64,000 nucleotides of DNA from an uncultured Duncaniella sp. (GCA_910589485.1 CAJUSW010000002.1:248001-312000), one strand, 5' to 3'. Counted from the stretch's first letter, positions 24,079 through 33,747 are shown. The notes: generated from the sequence alone by a model not told the origin. Numbers and translations are program-made.

Positions 24079-25077
24079 TCACAGCCGTTCGATCACCCTG
24101 AGCGAATCGCCCGACAGGTCAACGCGCCAGAATGTGGGCCGGCGTATGTAACGGCCATCAACATTGGCGTGGCTGTGGGCCGATAGGATGGTGCGCCCCT
24201 CGAGGTCGGTAAAGATCATGCCGTGGCCATAGTTGGGGGGCAGGATCGGCTCGGGGTGTTGTATCCACGGGCCGTCGAGAGTGCCGCTTTCGGAGTAGGC
24301 CACCCCGGTGGTGTAGTCGCTGAAAACCCACGAGGTCCATATCATGCCGAGGCGTCCGGTGGCGGTGCGGAACACCCACGGGCCATCGGTGACACGGTTG
24401 AAGGTCACTCCGTCGCCCCGGCGTTCACGGCTCCAGGGGGAGTCGGATGCACGGAACATCACCGTGGCGGTGTCGACTGAGGCTGTGAGGTCGTGGTTGA
24501 GGCGTATTTTCTCCATGGTGCCGTTCTGATTGTAGATCCATTCGCCACAGAACACCATGTAGGGCTCGCCGTCGGAATCGACCCAGAAAGTGCCGTCGAG
24601 TGTGGGGCGGTAGGAGGGGAGATAGTCGGCATTGCCGGCGGGACGATAGGGGCCGGCGGGATTGTCGGCCACGAGGATGTGGGATGCCCGGCGGGGGATG
24701 TTGCCGTCGTCGCCGAGGGCTATGATGATGCTGTCGTTGGTGAATGTGGCGAAATAATAGTAACGCCCGTTGTGGCGGTGAAGCTCGGCGGCCCATATGG
24801 CGGGATGCTTACCCATCCATGAAGTGGTGTCGACGCAGGCCACATCGGCGGGGCCTGACCAGTTGCGCAGGTCGGGGCTGGTCCAGAGCTGTCCTCCGGT
24901 GCCGGTCATGTAGTAGAGTCCGGTGGCGCTGTCGGCCAACACGGCGGGGTCGGAGAGGATGATGGAATCGGTGGGTACGGTGTAAATGGCAGTGTCGGCA
25001 CCGGTGCCGGCCGAATGTCGGGTGTGCCCACATGAAGCCAATGCTAACGATGCGAGAATGATTGCTGTCCTGTTCAT
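24079..25077 (-). CDS. GH43-like glycoside hydrolase, lipoprotein
   Basis: 332 aa with a lipobox LALASCGH, so probably surface or outer-membrane anchored. The five-bladed propeller of GH43 is suggested by SIILSDPAVLADSATGLYYM (catalytic base Asp region), the blade repeats SPDLRNWSG, and GTFWVDSDGEPYMVFCGEW (pKa-modulating Asp). Typical activities are alpha-L-arabinofuranosidase or beta-galactosidase/xylosidase; here a pectin side-chain role is likely. Own promoter TATATTTG at 25098-25105 (minus). Confidence 0.8.
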   Translation of the reverse strand: MNRTAIILASLALASCGHTRHSAGTGADTAIYTVPTDSIILSDPAVLADSATGLYYMTGTGGQLWTSPDLRNWSGPADVACVDTTSWMGKHPAIWAAELHRHNGRYYYFATFTNDSIIIALGDDGNIPRRASHILVADNPAGPYRPAGNADYLPSYRPTLDGTFWVDSDGEPYMVFCGEWIYNQNGTMEKIRLNHDLTASVDTATVMFRASDSPWSRERRGDGVTFNRVTDGPWVFRTATGRLGMIWTSWVFSDYTTGVAYSESGTLDGPWIQHPEPILPPNYGHGMIFTDLEGRTILSAHSHANVDGRYIRRPTFWRVDLSGDSLRVIERL

Positions 25078-25097
25078 AGATATCAGATTAGTTTATG

Positions 25098-25105
25098 CAA
25101 ATATA
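25098..25105 (-). promoter_or_regulatory. GH43 promoter -7 box
   Basis: Minus strand TATATTTG about 20 bp before the start. Confidence 0.5.
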
Positions 25106-25231
25106 ATAACAGAACGGGCGAAATGCAAATTATAATAATGGCGAAATACAAATTATAATGTGGAGGAGGGGATGTAATTTAAAAATTAAATAATAGGAGT
25201 GGTTTTTCTTGATTTCGGGGGGAAGATGTGT

Positions 25232-25239
25232 TAACTTTG
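25232..25239 (+). promoter_or_regulatory. kdsD promoter -7 box
   Basis: TAACTTTG, about 73 bp before the kdsD ATG. Confidence 0.5.
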
Positions 25240-25311
25240 CGGGGCGTTACGGAAATAGCCGTTGTGCTGCATATTTTACTATTGTGTAAATACATTAAGT
25301 AGTTATAGATA

Positions 25312-25935
25312 ATGACAAGAGAAATGACTGTACAGGAGTCAATGAAAGATATCGTGGAGCGTGAGGCCCGTGCTCTGTGCTCAATCCCCTATACGGTTGA
25401 TTATGACCGTGCTATCGAGCTTATAATCGAGCATGTGCATCACCGGGGCGGTAAGCTTGTGACATCGGGTATGGGCAAGGCCGGCCAGATTGCCAAGAGT
25501 ATCTCCACACTGTTCTCGTCGACAGGAACCCCGGCAGTGTTTCTCCATCCGAGCGAGGCTCAACACGGCGACTTGGGGGTGATGCAACAGAATGATCTGT
25601 TGCTCGTGATCTCCAATTCGGGTGGCACACGCGAGGTGCTCGAACTGGTGGCGCTGGCCCGGAATATGTATCCCGGAATTCCGCTGATATGCATCACCGG
25701 CAACGGTGAAAGTGAACTTACGGCACTGGCTGACGTTACTTTATTGACGGGCGGTGCGCCTGAGGTGTGTCCGCTCGGCCTTACTCCCACTACTTCGACC
25801 ACGGTGATGACTGTGATAGGCGATGTGCTGGTGGTGAATGTGATGAGGCTCATAGGTTTCTCCGCGGAGGAATATGCCAAGCGCCATCATGGCGGGTATC
25901 TCGGACATAAATCCCGTGGGGATTCCGCGTTGTGA
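25312..25935 (+). CDS. kdsD: Arabinose-5-phosphate isomerase, SIS domain only
   Basis: 207 aa, MTREMTVQESMKDIVEREAR. It converts ribulose 5-phosphate to arabinose 5-phosphate, the first step to Kdo of lipopolysaccharide. The SIS domain shows SGMGKAGQIAKSISTLFSSTG, HPSEAQHGDLG and ISNSGGTREVLEL. Enterobacterial KdsD is about 328 aa with two C-terminal CBS domains; these are absent here, as in other Bacteroides-type enzymes. It heads a two-gene plus-strand unit with the PfkB-like gene, inserted between the susCD and hydrolase arms of the PUL. A TTCCGCC-GGCGGAA hairpin with GGTTAT follows the stop. Confidence 0.88.
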   Translation: MTREMTVQESMKDIVEREARALCSIPYTVDYDRAIELIIEHVHHRGGKLVTSGMGKAGQIAKSISTLFSSTGTPAVFLHPSEAQHGDLGVMQQNDLLLVISNSGGTREVLELVALARNMYPGIPLICITGNGESELTALADVTLLTGGAPEVCPLGLTPTTSTTVMTVIGDVLVVNVMRLIGFSAEEYAKRHHGGYLGHKSRGDSAL

Positions 25936-25962
25936 TTCCGCCGATGGCGGAAGGTTATTTAT
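25936..25962 (+). repeat. Post-stop hairpin with GGTTAT after kdsD
   Basis: TTCCGCC-gat-GGCGGAA begins at the base after TGA, then GGTTATTTATTC. Confidence 0.6.
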
Positions 25963-26041
25963 TCACAATCTCCACAATCTCACTCGCATCCTCACTCAAA
26001 GGCTTAATAATAAGGTACAATAAAGTACACAACATATAATC

Positions 26042-26893
26042 ATGAACAAGGCTATATATATCGGTGAATTGGCTCTGAACGTTACTCTCCCTGCGGGGAA
26101 GGGCGGTGTGGCCTCGACAAGTATCGGCGACAGGATAGTGTCGGCCGCCATGCTTGATGGAAAAATGGGTGTTGAGACACTGTTTGTAGGCGAGGCCGCT
26201 GCCGATCCGGTGGGCGATCATCTGGTGAACGCGCTCAATGAGGCGGGGCTCGATACGGCTTCGGTGGACCGTTTCACCGAGGGTGCGAGTCCGGTGAGGA
26301 TTGAGTCGGGTAAGGCTGGTGATGACCGGGCCGTGCTTCATGCCTCGTATCCGTCGGAGCCGGTGAATCCGGTGTGGCCCCGTGTCAATGAGGGGGACGT
26401 AGTGGTGTATGGCTCGTTCATGGTGCTGGACAAGCGCAATCACGCGAGGGTGATGGATCTGGTGAATCATGCCCGTGCCCGCAAGGCCGAGACGGTGTAT
26501 ATGCCTTATTTCGATCTGCGCCAGGTGCCCCGCACTACCCGGATCATGCCGGAGGTGTGGGAATGTCTGGAGGGAGCGTCGATGGTGATAGCTACCACGG
26601 GCGATCTGCAGGCTCTGTTTCCCGGCGAGGATGCCGGGGCGGCGTTCAAGGACCATATACTCTTCTATTGCCGGAGGTGCCTGGTGATGGATTTCGCTAC
26701 GCTGACCATGAGATTCTATGACGGCGATGAGTCGTGGACGCTTAAGTGCCATCCCACCGAAAACAGCGAGGCCCAGTGGACCGCGGGAGCTGTGGCGGGT
26801 GCCGTGCGCGCGCTGACCGAGGGGATGCGCGACCCCGACGACATCATGGCCAAGGCTAACGAGACAGCCCACAGCGAGCTGTCGGAGGGTTGA
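26042..26893 (+). CDS. PfkB-like sugar kinase homologue with altered active site
   Basis: 283 aa, MNKAIYIGELALNVTLPAGK. The ribokinase-fold layout is visible: N-terminal IGELALN, KGGVASTSIGDRI sugar-binding segment, and VETLFVGEAAADPVGDHLVNAL. The anion-hole and catalytic-base motif, normally (N/D)TTGAGDAF, reads SEAQWTAGAVAGAV, so the catalytic Asp is missing. It may be a non-catalytic or altered-specificity member. It follows kdsD by about 106 bp on the same strand and may be cotranscribed, which suggests a link to pentose phosphates or Kdo supply, but this is only context. Confidence 0.75.
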   Translation: MNKAIYIGELALNVTLPAGKGGVASTSIGDRIVSAAMLDGKMGVETLFVGEAAADPVGDHLVNALNEAGLDTASVDRFTEGASPVRIESGKAGDDRAVLHASYPSEPVNPVWPRVNEGDVVVYGSFMVLDKRNHARVMDLVNHARARKAETVYMPYFDLRQVPRTTRIMPEVWECLEGASMVIATTGDLQALFPGEDAGAAFKDHILFYCRRCLVMDFATLTMRFYDGDESWTLKCHPTENSEAQWTAGAVAGAVRALTEGMRDPDDIMAKANETAHSELSEG

Positions 26894-26956
26894 GCCCAGG
26901 ATACTCAATTCAGAAGTACATCTACTCAATTCAGAAATACATAGAATAGAAGAAAA

Positions 26957-26985
26957 ACCGTCCGCCGGGCACTCCGGCGGACGGT
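26957..26985 (-). terminator. susCD terminator
   Basis: ACCGTCCGCCGG and CCGGCGGACGGT form a perfect 12-bp stem with loop GCACT; the minus strand continues TTTTTCTTC, 20 bp after the susD stop. Confidence 0.9.
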
Positions 26986-27004
26986 AATTGTATATGGACG
27001 GGGA

Positions 27005-28624
27005 TTATTGCTGTGGGGAGTCCTTGGTCCAGTTGTCGGGCTCGATGTTGTAGTTGATGAGGTTGTTGTAGTCGGTTTCCTTGGTGGGGATACAGATACA
27101 CCAGTTGTTTTTGCCCTTGGTGTCGTAGGCTCCGCCCGTAGCGCCGGAGGCCGCAAACTGCGGGTGCCAGTTGCCACCGTCCTTCCATCCGGGACGTACC
27201 AGGTCGACGTTCCAGCGTTTCTGGTCGAAGTAGTGACGGCCTTCGCCCCAGAGGTCGAATCGCTTGTAGAGCTTCACCTCGTTGAGGAGAGCCTCGCCCG
27301 AGAGGGTGCAGGTGTAGCCGGGCTGATAGGGGGTGACGGCCTCTTCGAGCAGGGCGCGCACCTTGGGTTCCTGTCCGCCCTGCATGCAGAGGGCTTCGGC
27401 CTCATTGTAGATCATCTCGGCGGCACGCATGATGGGCACGCATCCGATGGAACGGTCGTCGATCTTCTGGAATTTGGTGGACATGTAGGGGTAGATGTAG
27501 GTGTTCTTCTTATCGATGCGGGATTCGTACTGTTTCTTCACGCGGTCGTAGAAGTCGCCTTTCTTGGCACGGCCCGAGTCGCTTGTGGCCCAGCCGGATT
27601 CCCCTTCGCGGGGCACCATGAAGATCTCATACCGGGAGTCCTCGGCGGGGATCTGTTCGATCAGGCCCTTGTCGATGGAGCCGATGTATTTGTATCCCTT
27701 GGAGGAGCCGGTGTTGGCACCGATGTAAGCGAAGAAGCCGTTCACGCCGAGGTTTTCGGTGGCATCGGTATAGGTCTCCCACATCCACTCGCTGTTGGCG
27801 GTGTTGAAGCCGGCCCAGTAGTCGGCAGGGTTCATGAGCTGGTAGCCTTCGCGGGCGGCAGCGGCGTGGGTGGCGGCTGTGGCCCAGTCCTGCTTGGCAA
27901 GGGCGGCACGGGAATAAACGCCGTGGGCGATGGAGGCGTCGGTGCGCCAGAGGGCTTTGCCTCGGGTGAGGTTGGTGCCGGCGAAGAGCGCGAGGGCGCG
28001 GTCGAGATCGGCGTAAACCAGGTCATAGACCTCGGCGAGAGTAGAACATGCCATGTCGCCACGGTCGTCGGTGAGGCGGAGGGGGAGTCCGCGGCTCTGG
28101 CCGTTGCGGGAGTCCACCCAACGCTTGCAGTAGAGGGCGGCGAGCTGGGTGTAGGCGTGGGCGCGGTAGACGAGAGCCTGGGCGATGTAGAAATCGCGCT
28201 CGGCCTGCGTGCCTTCGGCCTTGTCGCCGTCAGTGATGATGGCGTTGGCGTTGCCGATGAGGCGGTAGTAATAGTACCAGGGGTAATAGGTGTAGTCGGA
28301 GGTGGCCAGCTCGTTGTGATTGGAGCATATCACCGAGAGGTAGCTCGTGGCGTTGCTGTACTGGGCATCGGAGCTTTTATAATCTCCATACCACAGGGAG
28401 ATGGTGGCTTCGCCATTGTAGCCCTGACGGCCGAAACCGTCGGAGGAATATGTGCTGGACATGATGAGGCTCAGACCGTTCACAGCACCATCGAGCATCC
28501 TGGTGGTGGCAAACAGTGTAGTGGTGGTGACGTCACCCTCGGAGGCCACGGTGAGGTAATCGTCGGAGCAGCCCGTGAGCATTAATATGCCTACAGAGCA
28601 CAATGATATGATGGATTTTTTCAT
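27005..28624 (-). CDS. SusD-family glycan-binding lipoprotein
   Basis: 539 aa with lipobox ILMLTGCSDD. SusD proteins cap the SusC channel on the cell surface and bind the glycan. The TPR-like helical fold is seen in segments such as ERDFYIAQALVYRAHAYTQL, and the C-terminal motif LYKRFDLWGEGRHYFDQKRW is diagnostic of SusD/RagB proteins. It follows susC by 20 bp and ends before a strong terminator, so susC-susD is one transcript. Ligand is inferred from the neighbouring PL1, GH95 and GH43 to be pectin-like. Confidence 0.95.
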   Translation of the reverse strand: MKKSIISLCSVGILMLTGCSDDYLTVASEGDVTTTTLFATTRMLDGAVNGLSLIMSSTYSSDGFGRQGYNGEATISLWYGDYKSSDAQYSNATSYLSVICSNHNELATSDYTYYPWYYYYRLIGNANAIITDGDKAEGTQAERDFYIAQALVYRAHAYTQLAALYCKRWVDSRNGQSRGLPLRLTDDRGDMACSTLAEVYDLVYADLDRALALFAGTNLTRGKALWRTDASIAHGVYSRAALAKQDWATAATHAAAAREGYQLMNPADYWAGFNTANSEWMWETYTDATENLGVNGFFAYIGANTGSSKGYKYIGSIDKGLIEQIPAEDSRYEIFMVPREGESGWATSDSGRAKKGDFYDRVKKQYESRIDKKNTYIYPYMSTKFQKIDDRSIGCVPIMRAAEMIYNEAEALCMQGGQEPKVRALLEEAVTPYQPGYTCTLSGEALLNEVKLYKRFDLWGEGRHYFDQKRWNVDLVRPGWKDGGNWHPQFAASGATGGAYDTKGKNNWCICIPTKETDYNNLINYNIEPDNWTKDSPQQ

Positions 28625-28644
28625 TTCTCAAAGTTTTTAATGGA

Positions 28645-31600
28645 TTAGAAAGAAACGTTGAGGCCGAATGTATATACGCGGGGTATCGGCATCATGTTGT
28701 AGACATATCCGCTCATGCGCTGGGACACGGCGAGGCCCTTGCGCTTGGTGCTTGTCACCACGTTCTCGGCCGAGAAGAATACACTGGCGGTGTTGAGTGT
28801 GAGGGGCTTGAGAACTGATTTAGGCAACGTGTAGGTGAGATGGATGTTCTTGAGAACTACATAGTTGCGGCTGATGAGGAAGCGGTCGGAGGTGGAGTTG
28901 TTGTAGGAGTTGGCATAGTCGATCACAGGGTTGATGGAGCTGTTGATGCGGTCGGGCGAGGTCTCGGTCATGCCTTCGGGGGTGCCTGACCATGAGTTGA
29001 GAAGATCGACGTGATAGTTGCGCACGCATTTGGAGGAGGGGTCCAGGAGGGAGGCGTAACTGGAATCGAGCACCTTGCCACCGAGCGAGTAGGTCATCAT
29101 GAGCGAGAGCCTGAAGTTTTTCCAGCGGAAATTGCCGGTCACCGAGCCGTAGACTTTGGGGAGGGCCTGGCCGCGGAAGTCGCGCTTGGCGTAGGTGGTG
29201 GTGTTGACATAGTATTTGCCGTTGATCTCCTTATAGTTGGCCGCGCTGAGCTCGGTGGAGGAGAGCTGACCGTCGGTGTAGGATCCGCCGATGATCTCTC
29301 CGCCGGGGCCGACAATGTGGTAGCGGTCGAGGTCAGCGTCGTAGAGGCTCATGCCGTCCATCATGTCAACACCGGCCCAGTGATAGGTGTACCATTCGTA
29401 GCGGCTGCGTCCCTCCTCGATTTTCTGGGAGCCTGAGATGATGCCGTCCTTGTTCTGCTCGGGGAGCTTGACCACCTTGTTCTGGAGAGTGGTGACGTTG
29501 GCGGCGATGTTCACGGTCCAGTCACGGTCGGTGAAGATGTCGAAGTCGGTGTTGATCTCGACACCGCGGTTGGAGATGGTGCCGAGGTTGCGGGTGACGG
29601 TGCTCTGCGGTGATGAACTGCTCGTGCCGCCGGCTGAGATGGGGTTGTAAACCTTGAAGATGAGGTCCTTGTTGCGCTTGTCGTAGTACTCGACGCTGAG
29701 GTTCCAACGGTTGAAGAGGCGCCCTTCGAGGCCGATGCCCCATGACTCGCCGGTCTCCCACTTGAGGTCGGAGGCGGCATACTGCGAGAGTACATAGGCA
29801 GCCTCGCCACCCTTGATGTCGGCGTCGTAGAGGTCGTAGTAGGCATAGTAGCCCGATCCGGCATCGTTGCCCACCTGTCCCCAGTTGGCACGCAGTTTAC
29901 CGTTGGTGATCCAGGTGACGTCCTTCATGAAATCCTCGGATGAGAAGAGCCAGTTGGCGCCGACCGATCCGAAATTACCCCAGCGCACATTCTTGGCGAA
30001 ACGGGAGGAGCCGTCGCGACGGAAGGCGCCCTCGATGTTGTAACGGTCGTCGAATGTGTACTGCACGCGTCCGAGGTAGGACTCGGTGCGGTAGCGGTCA
30101 CGGTAGCCCGAAAGGCCCGAGATGGTGTTGAAGTTGCTGAGGGCTTCGAGGCCTTCGACCTTGACGCCTTGCTTGCGGCCATAAGTGTAGTCGCGGGAGT
30201 AGGAGTAGTTCTCGTGGCCGAGGAGGACGTTGATGTAGTGTTTGCCGTAGGTCTTGTTCCAGTTGATCTGTTGCTGGAAGGTCCAGGTCTTGTAATTGTA
30301 GGCGTACTTGGAGAGCTTGCCGTCGGTGCCCTTGGCTGAACCGCCGATGACTGATGAGCCGTAGCTCGTGGACTCCTGGTTGCGTGTGCTCAGGTTTCCC
30401 TTGAGGGTGACTGTGAATCCGTAGGGGAGAATGAAGTCGGCATAGGCAGTGGTGTTGGTGGTGTTGCGGATGCTGCGGTCGTGGTTCATTTCGGCTTCCC
30501 ATATGGAGTGGTTGGCCGAGAGCTGTTCGCGTGTGGCTATCTCCTGCTGGTTGCCGTTGGCGTCGGTGACATGGTAATAGCCGGGGTCGTACTGCCGCTG
30601 GCCGTTCTCGTCGAGGATGTAGGCGCCGGTGTTGACGTCGTGGAGATGCACGGGGTAGATGGGGGCGATGACGCGGTAGAAGTAGAAGGGGTTGGTGGTG
30701 GATGAGGAGTCGTCGCCGGTCTGGTCGCCGGCCGAGTTGTTGGTCTTCTGGTGGGAGGCGTTGACCTGGAGTCCGGCCTTGAACCATTTGCGGGGCTTGA
30801 TGTTGATGGCGGCGCGGCCCGTGAGGCGGTCAAAGCCCGAGTCCTTGGTGAAACCGTCCTCGGAGAGATAGTTGACCGAAAAATAGTAGTCGCTGAGATC
30901 GGTAGCACCCGAGCCTGAGAAGGAGTATTCGGCACGGTAGCCTTTCTTGATGCTCTGGTCGTACCAGTCGAGGTCCTCGGCATAGAGGGGGTTGATGCCG
31001 ACACCGGGATTCATCTTGCCGTTCTGGTCGAAGAGGCCCGATTCGGGGGCGTCGAAGATGTTGATGATGGCGCGCTTGGGGATGATGTTGGCCACGGTGT
31101 ATTCGCGGGCGGCGAGGCGGTCGGCGGCATTGTTCCTGTCGGCACCCTCGGTGATGGAGAAGTAGTTGTTGTACATGTTGGCGTACTCGATCTCCATGAA
31201 CTGGTAGGGGTTGGTGGTGTCGTAGTCGGACTGGCCGCGTTCATACCAACCTTGTGTAGTCTTGAAAGTGAAGGTGGGTTTGTTGACCTTGGATTTCTTG
31301 GAGGTGAGGAGGATCACACCGTTGGATGCGCGGTTGCCGTAGAGAGCGCATGAGGCGGCATCCTTGAGGACTGAGATGGACTCGATGTCGTCGGGCGCGA
31401 TGTCGGAAATACTGCCGTCGTAGGGCACACCGTCGAGCACCACGAGGGGTGAGTTGCTACCGTTGACGGTGCCTACACCGCGGATGCTGATGGAGACGTC
31501 GGATCCCGGCTGGCCCACGGCTCCGGAGACCGAGATGCCTGATGAGGCACCCTCGAGGGCCGATGTCACGCTCGACACGGGACGGGCCTCGATGTCCTTG

Positions 31601-32022
31601 GCGTTGACCTGGGAGATGGCTCCGGTGATTGATGATTTTTTCTGTGTGCCGTAGGCCACCACTACCACTTCGTCGAGTGACTGGATATCCTCCTGCATCT
31701 CGACATTGATCACGGGGTTGCTACCCACGGTGGCCTTGATGCTTTGATAACCTATGTAGGAAAACTCAAGTGTGGCGCCTTTAGATGCCTTAAGGGCATA
31801 CATGCCGTCAATGTCGGTGGCCACGCCTGTGGTGGTGCCCTTGATCATTACCGACACTCCCGGCATGGGCTCGCCCGCCTGATCGGTGACTTTACCGGTT
31901 ATTGAGACTGTCTGGGCTGAGGCTGTCAGAGTCCATGCGACGCAAACAATGAGGAGCAGCAGACACCGGAGGCAATTTACCCTCCACGGTTTGTCAATTA
32001 GTGTTAACGCTCTGTTTGTCAT
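28645..32022 (-). CDS. SusC-family TonB-dependent outer-membrane transporter
   Basis: 1125 aa. Signal peptide around LLLLIVCVAWTLTASAQ, then a carboxypeptidase-like CarboxypepD_reg domain (VSITGKVTDQAGEPMPGVSV), the TonB box region DEVVVVAYGTQKKSSITGAI, the plug with VLDGVPYDGSISDIAPDDIE and VLKDAASCALYGNRASNGVI, and a beta-barrel ending RVYTFGLNVSF with terminal Phe. It imports oligosaccharides into the periplasm with SusD. No HTCS, SusR or sigma/anti-sigma regulator is in the window. The MINPP-like gene 80 bp upstream on the same strand may feed the transcript. Confidence 0.96.
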   Translation of the reverse strand: MTNRALTLIDKPWRVNCLRCLLLLIVCVAWTLTASAQTVSITGKVTDQAGEPMPGVSVMIKGTTTGVATDIDGMYALKASKGATLEFSYIGYQSIKATVGSNPVINVEMQEDIQSLDEVVVVAYGTQKKSSITGAISQVNAKDIEARPVSSVTSALEGASSGISVSGAVGQPGSDVSISIRGVGTVNGSNSPLVVLDGVPYDGSISDIAPDDIESISVLKDAASCALYGNRASNGVILLTSKKSKVNKPTFTFKTTQGWYERGQSDYDTTNPYQFMEIEYANMYNNYFSITEGADRNNAADRLAAREYTVANIIPKRAIINIFDAPESGLFDQNGKMNPGVGINPLYAEDLDWYDQSIKKGYRAEYSFSGSGATDLSDYYFSVNYLSEDGFTKDSGFDRLTGRAAINIKPRKWFKAGLQVNASHQKTNNSAGDQTGDDSSSTTNPFYFYRVIAPIYPVHLHDVNTGAYILDENGQRQYDPGYYHVTDANGNQQEIATREQLSANHSIWEAEMNHDRSIRNTTNTTAYADFILPYGFTVTLKGNLSTRNQESTSYGSSVIGGSAKGTDGKLSKYAYNYKTWTFQQQINWNKTYGKHYINVLLGHENYSYSRDYTYGRKQGVKVEGLEALSNFNTISGLSGYRDRYRTESYLGRVQYTFDDRYNIEGAFRRDGSSRFAKNVRWGNFGSVGANWLFSSEDFMKDVTWITNGKLRANWGQVGNDAGSGYYAYYDLYDADIKGGEAAYVLSQYAASDLKWETGESWGIGLEGRLFNRWNLSVEYYDKRNKDLIFKVYNPISAGGTSSSSPQSTVTRNLGTISNRGVEINTDFDIFTDRDWTVNIAANVTTLQNKVVKLPEQNKDGIISGSQKIEEGRSRYEWYTYHWAGVDMMDGMSLYDADLDRYHIVGPGGEIIGGSYTDGQLSSTELSAANYKEINGKYYVNTTTYAKRDFRGQALPKVYGSVTGNFRWKNFRLSLMMTYSLGGKVLDSSYASLLDPSSKCVRNYHVDLLNSWSGTPEGMTETSPDRINSSINPVIDYANSYNNSTSDRFLISRNYVVLKNIHLTYTLPKSVLKPLTLNTASVFFSAENVVTSTKRKGLAVSQRMSGYVYNMMPIPRVYTFGLNVSF

Positions 32023-32102
32023 GATAAGATGATTGATTGATTAGGAAAAGTAGAGTAAAGAAGCTGGAGGAGGCGTTTTTGGCATATCCTCCACGTCCGT
32101 GA

Positions 32103-33425
32103 TTATTCGGCAAATCTCACGGAGAAGTTGTCGAGCTTGTCGGCATATAGTCGGCGCACATCGGTCCAGCGGTAGTAGGGACCGGAAACAGGTGTGAGCG
32201 GCAGGGTGGCTTCCTCCTCGTTGAGAAGCACTTTTACGAGAACCTCGTCGGGGGTGAGGGCCGCTTTCTTTTTGGGACGGTAGAAAATCATCTGGATGTT
32301 GCTGCCCATGGGGAATATCTCGTAGTTACGCCAGTTGGCTTCGAGCTGATCGAGGTCGGTGGTGTCGAAGGCGCTGTTGTTGATTCCCATAAGGATGGTG
32401 AGGGGCAGTACGATCGATTCGTGGCCGAAACGGAGGTTGGCGCTGAGGCGCGGGGATACCATGGCGGTGTCGGCCGACTCGATAATGTTGCGCAGAAGTA
32501 CGCGCTGGTTATAGGGGACGCGGTTGTTGGTGAGCGAGGTGTTGCCGGCCGAGATGTACCAGTCGGCGTTGCGTCCGAGCCATTCGTTGTGGAGCTCCTC
32601 GGGAGTGAACAGGTCGTAGAGGTCGGGTTGGTCGTCGTGGCTCTGGGTGTTGATTGCGATGTCGAAAACGCCCTTGAATACCTTGTAGGGCTTGAGGCTG
32701 TCGGCCACGAAGGTGGGGTCGTTGAACACCTTGGAGATGAATGATGTCATGTCGCGGTGCTTCTCGGCATAGGCGTCGGAGAGGTGCTCGGCGTCGTGCG
32801 AGAGTTTTTTAGCTACAGTGTCGGTGCTGTTGTAGGCAAGGATCTTCTGGGTGGTGCGGGATGCATCGCATGTCACCGTGAGTCCGGGGCAGATCTTCTG
32901 GAGCTCGGCAATCTCGTTGGCCATGGAGAGGATGCAGCGTATCACTACGGTGGACTTGGCGTCGACGTGGGTGCCGGGGACGAAGATTTCGGGGAAATTC
33001 TCGGTCATGCGGCGCGCGATGTCGCGGTGCTGCCGGTGGCCGAGGGGAGTGAGCTCGCCTACGCGGCCGCGGGAGTCGTCACGGATTTTCGTGAGCTGTT
33101 CCAGCAAGAGTTTTCCGCGAGGGGTGAGTTTGCCGTAGCGGTCGGCTTTTTCGAGATACTCCACGGGGCGGTCGTATTTCTCATTGTTGAGAAGCCAGCG
33201 ACTGCCGTGGCGTCCGTAATGCTCGATGTGGAAGGGGACGTAGCCTTTGGGTGCGTCGGTGAGGCGTGGCAGGCCGTAGGCCGGACGGGGGTAGGCAAGA
33301 TACTGACTGCCCGCCTGATAGGAATCGACGAGACGGGGCTGTGACGGGGGAGATGTGGCTGATGCCTGAAAGCATAGGACGACTCCCATAACAATAGTGC
33401 TTGCTAAACGATTAAAACAAGTCAT
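32103..33425 (-). CDS. Histidine acid phosphatase, MINPP-like, secreted
   Basis: 440 aa with a signal peptide (TIVMGVVLCFQASA). The catalytic RHGxR motif is HYGRHGSRW near residue 72 and the proton-donor region is RFGHESIVLP (HE instead of HD, as in multiple inositol polyphosphate phosphatases). MINPP of gut Bacteroidales degrades phytate and lower inositol phosphates in the periplasm or vesicles. It lies 80 bp ahead of susC on the same strand. Promoter TAAATTTG at 33517-33524 with TTTG 18 bp upstream (33543-33546), both minus. Confidence 0.85.
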   Translation of the reverse strand: MTCFNRLASTIVMGVVLCFQASATSPPSQPRLVDSYQAGSQYLAYPRPAYGLPRLTDAPKGYVPFHIEHYGRHGSRWLLNNEKYDRPVEYLEKADRYGKLTPRGKLLLEQLTKIRDDSRGRVGELTPLGHRQHRDIARRMTENFPEIFVPGTHVDAKSTVVIRCILSMANEIAELQKICPGLTVTCDASRTTQKILAYNSTDTVAKKLSHDAEHLSDAYAEKHRDMTSFISKVFNDPTFVADSLKPYKVFKGVFDIAINTQSHDDQPDLYDLFTPEELHNEWLGRNADWYISAGNTSLTNNRVPYNQRVLLRNIIESADTAMVSPRLSANLRFGHESIVLPLTILMGINNSAFDTTDLDQLEANWRNYEIFPMGSNIQMIFYRPKKKAALTPDEVLVKVLLNEEEATLPLTPVSGPYYRWTDVRRLYADKLDNFSVRFAE

Positions 33426-33516
33426 GATAATGATTGGGGGTGGTTAAATAAAATACACTAAGGTAATAAACACACAGAGTAAAAAACACACAAATGTAAT
33501 TAGTTACAGTCAATCG

Positions 33517-33546
33517 CAAATTTATGCAAAAATTATATCATACAAA
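33517..33546 (-). promoter_or_regulatory. MINPP-like gene promoter
   Basis: Minus strand TTTG (33546-33543), 18 bp, TAAATTTG (33524-33517); leader about 85 nt. Nothing gene-like is seen in 33550-33715. Confidence 0.6.
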
Positions 33547-33718
33547 TAGCCTGTTGAAAAAACAGAAAATAATGACAAAGAGTCTTAAATATTGTAATAC
33601 ATTAAGAAAAATAACGCGGAGATTCACGCTTATTCAAGAAAGAAACATCTGTTGCGGTGTCCCGCTGTAAAATTTATCTCTTCTATTTCGGCCTTCACGA
33701 GAAAATCACATACAAAAA

Positions 33719-33747
33719 GCAACCGCCGTTTCCGAAACGGCGGTTGC
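33719..33747. terminator. Hairpin after ATPase gene
   Basis: GCAACCGCCGTTTC, GAAACGGCGGTTGC, a near-perfect 14-bp stem; minus strand continues TTTTTGTATG. Confidence 0.65.

Noticed and set aside
25955..26929. 324-codon minus-strand frame opposite the PfkB-like gene
   Set aside because: Arg/His-rich translation with no fold motif; the plus-strand gene has the ribokinase pattern.
27008..28585. 525-codon plus-strand open frame over susD
   Set aside because: Gly/Val-rich translation complementary to the SusD gene, which has a clear lipobox and family motif.
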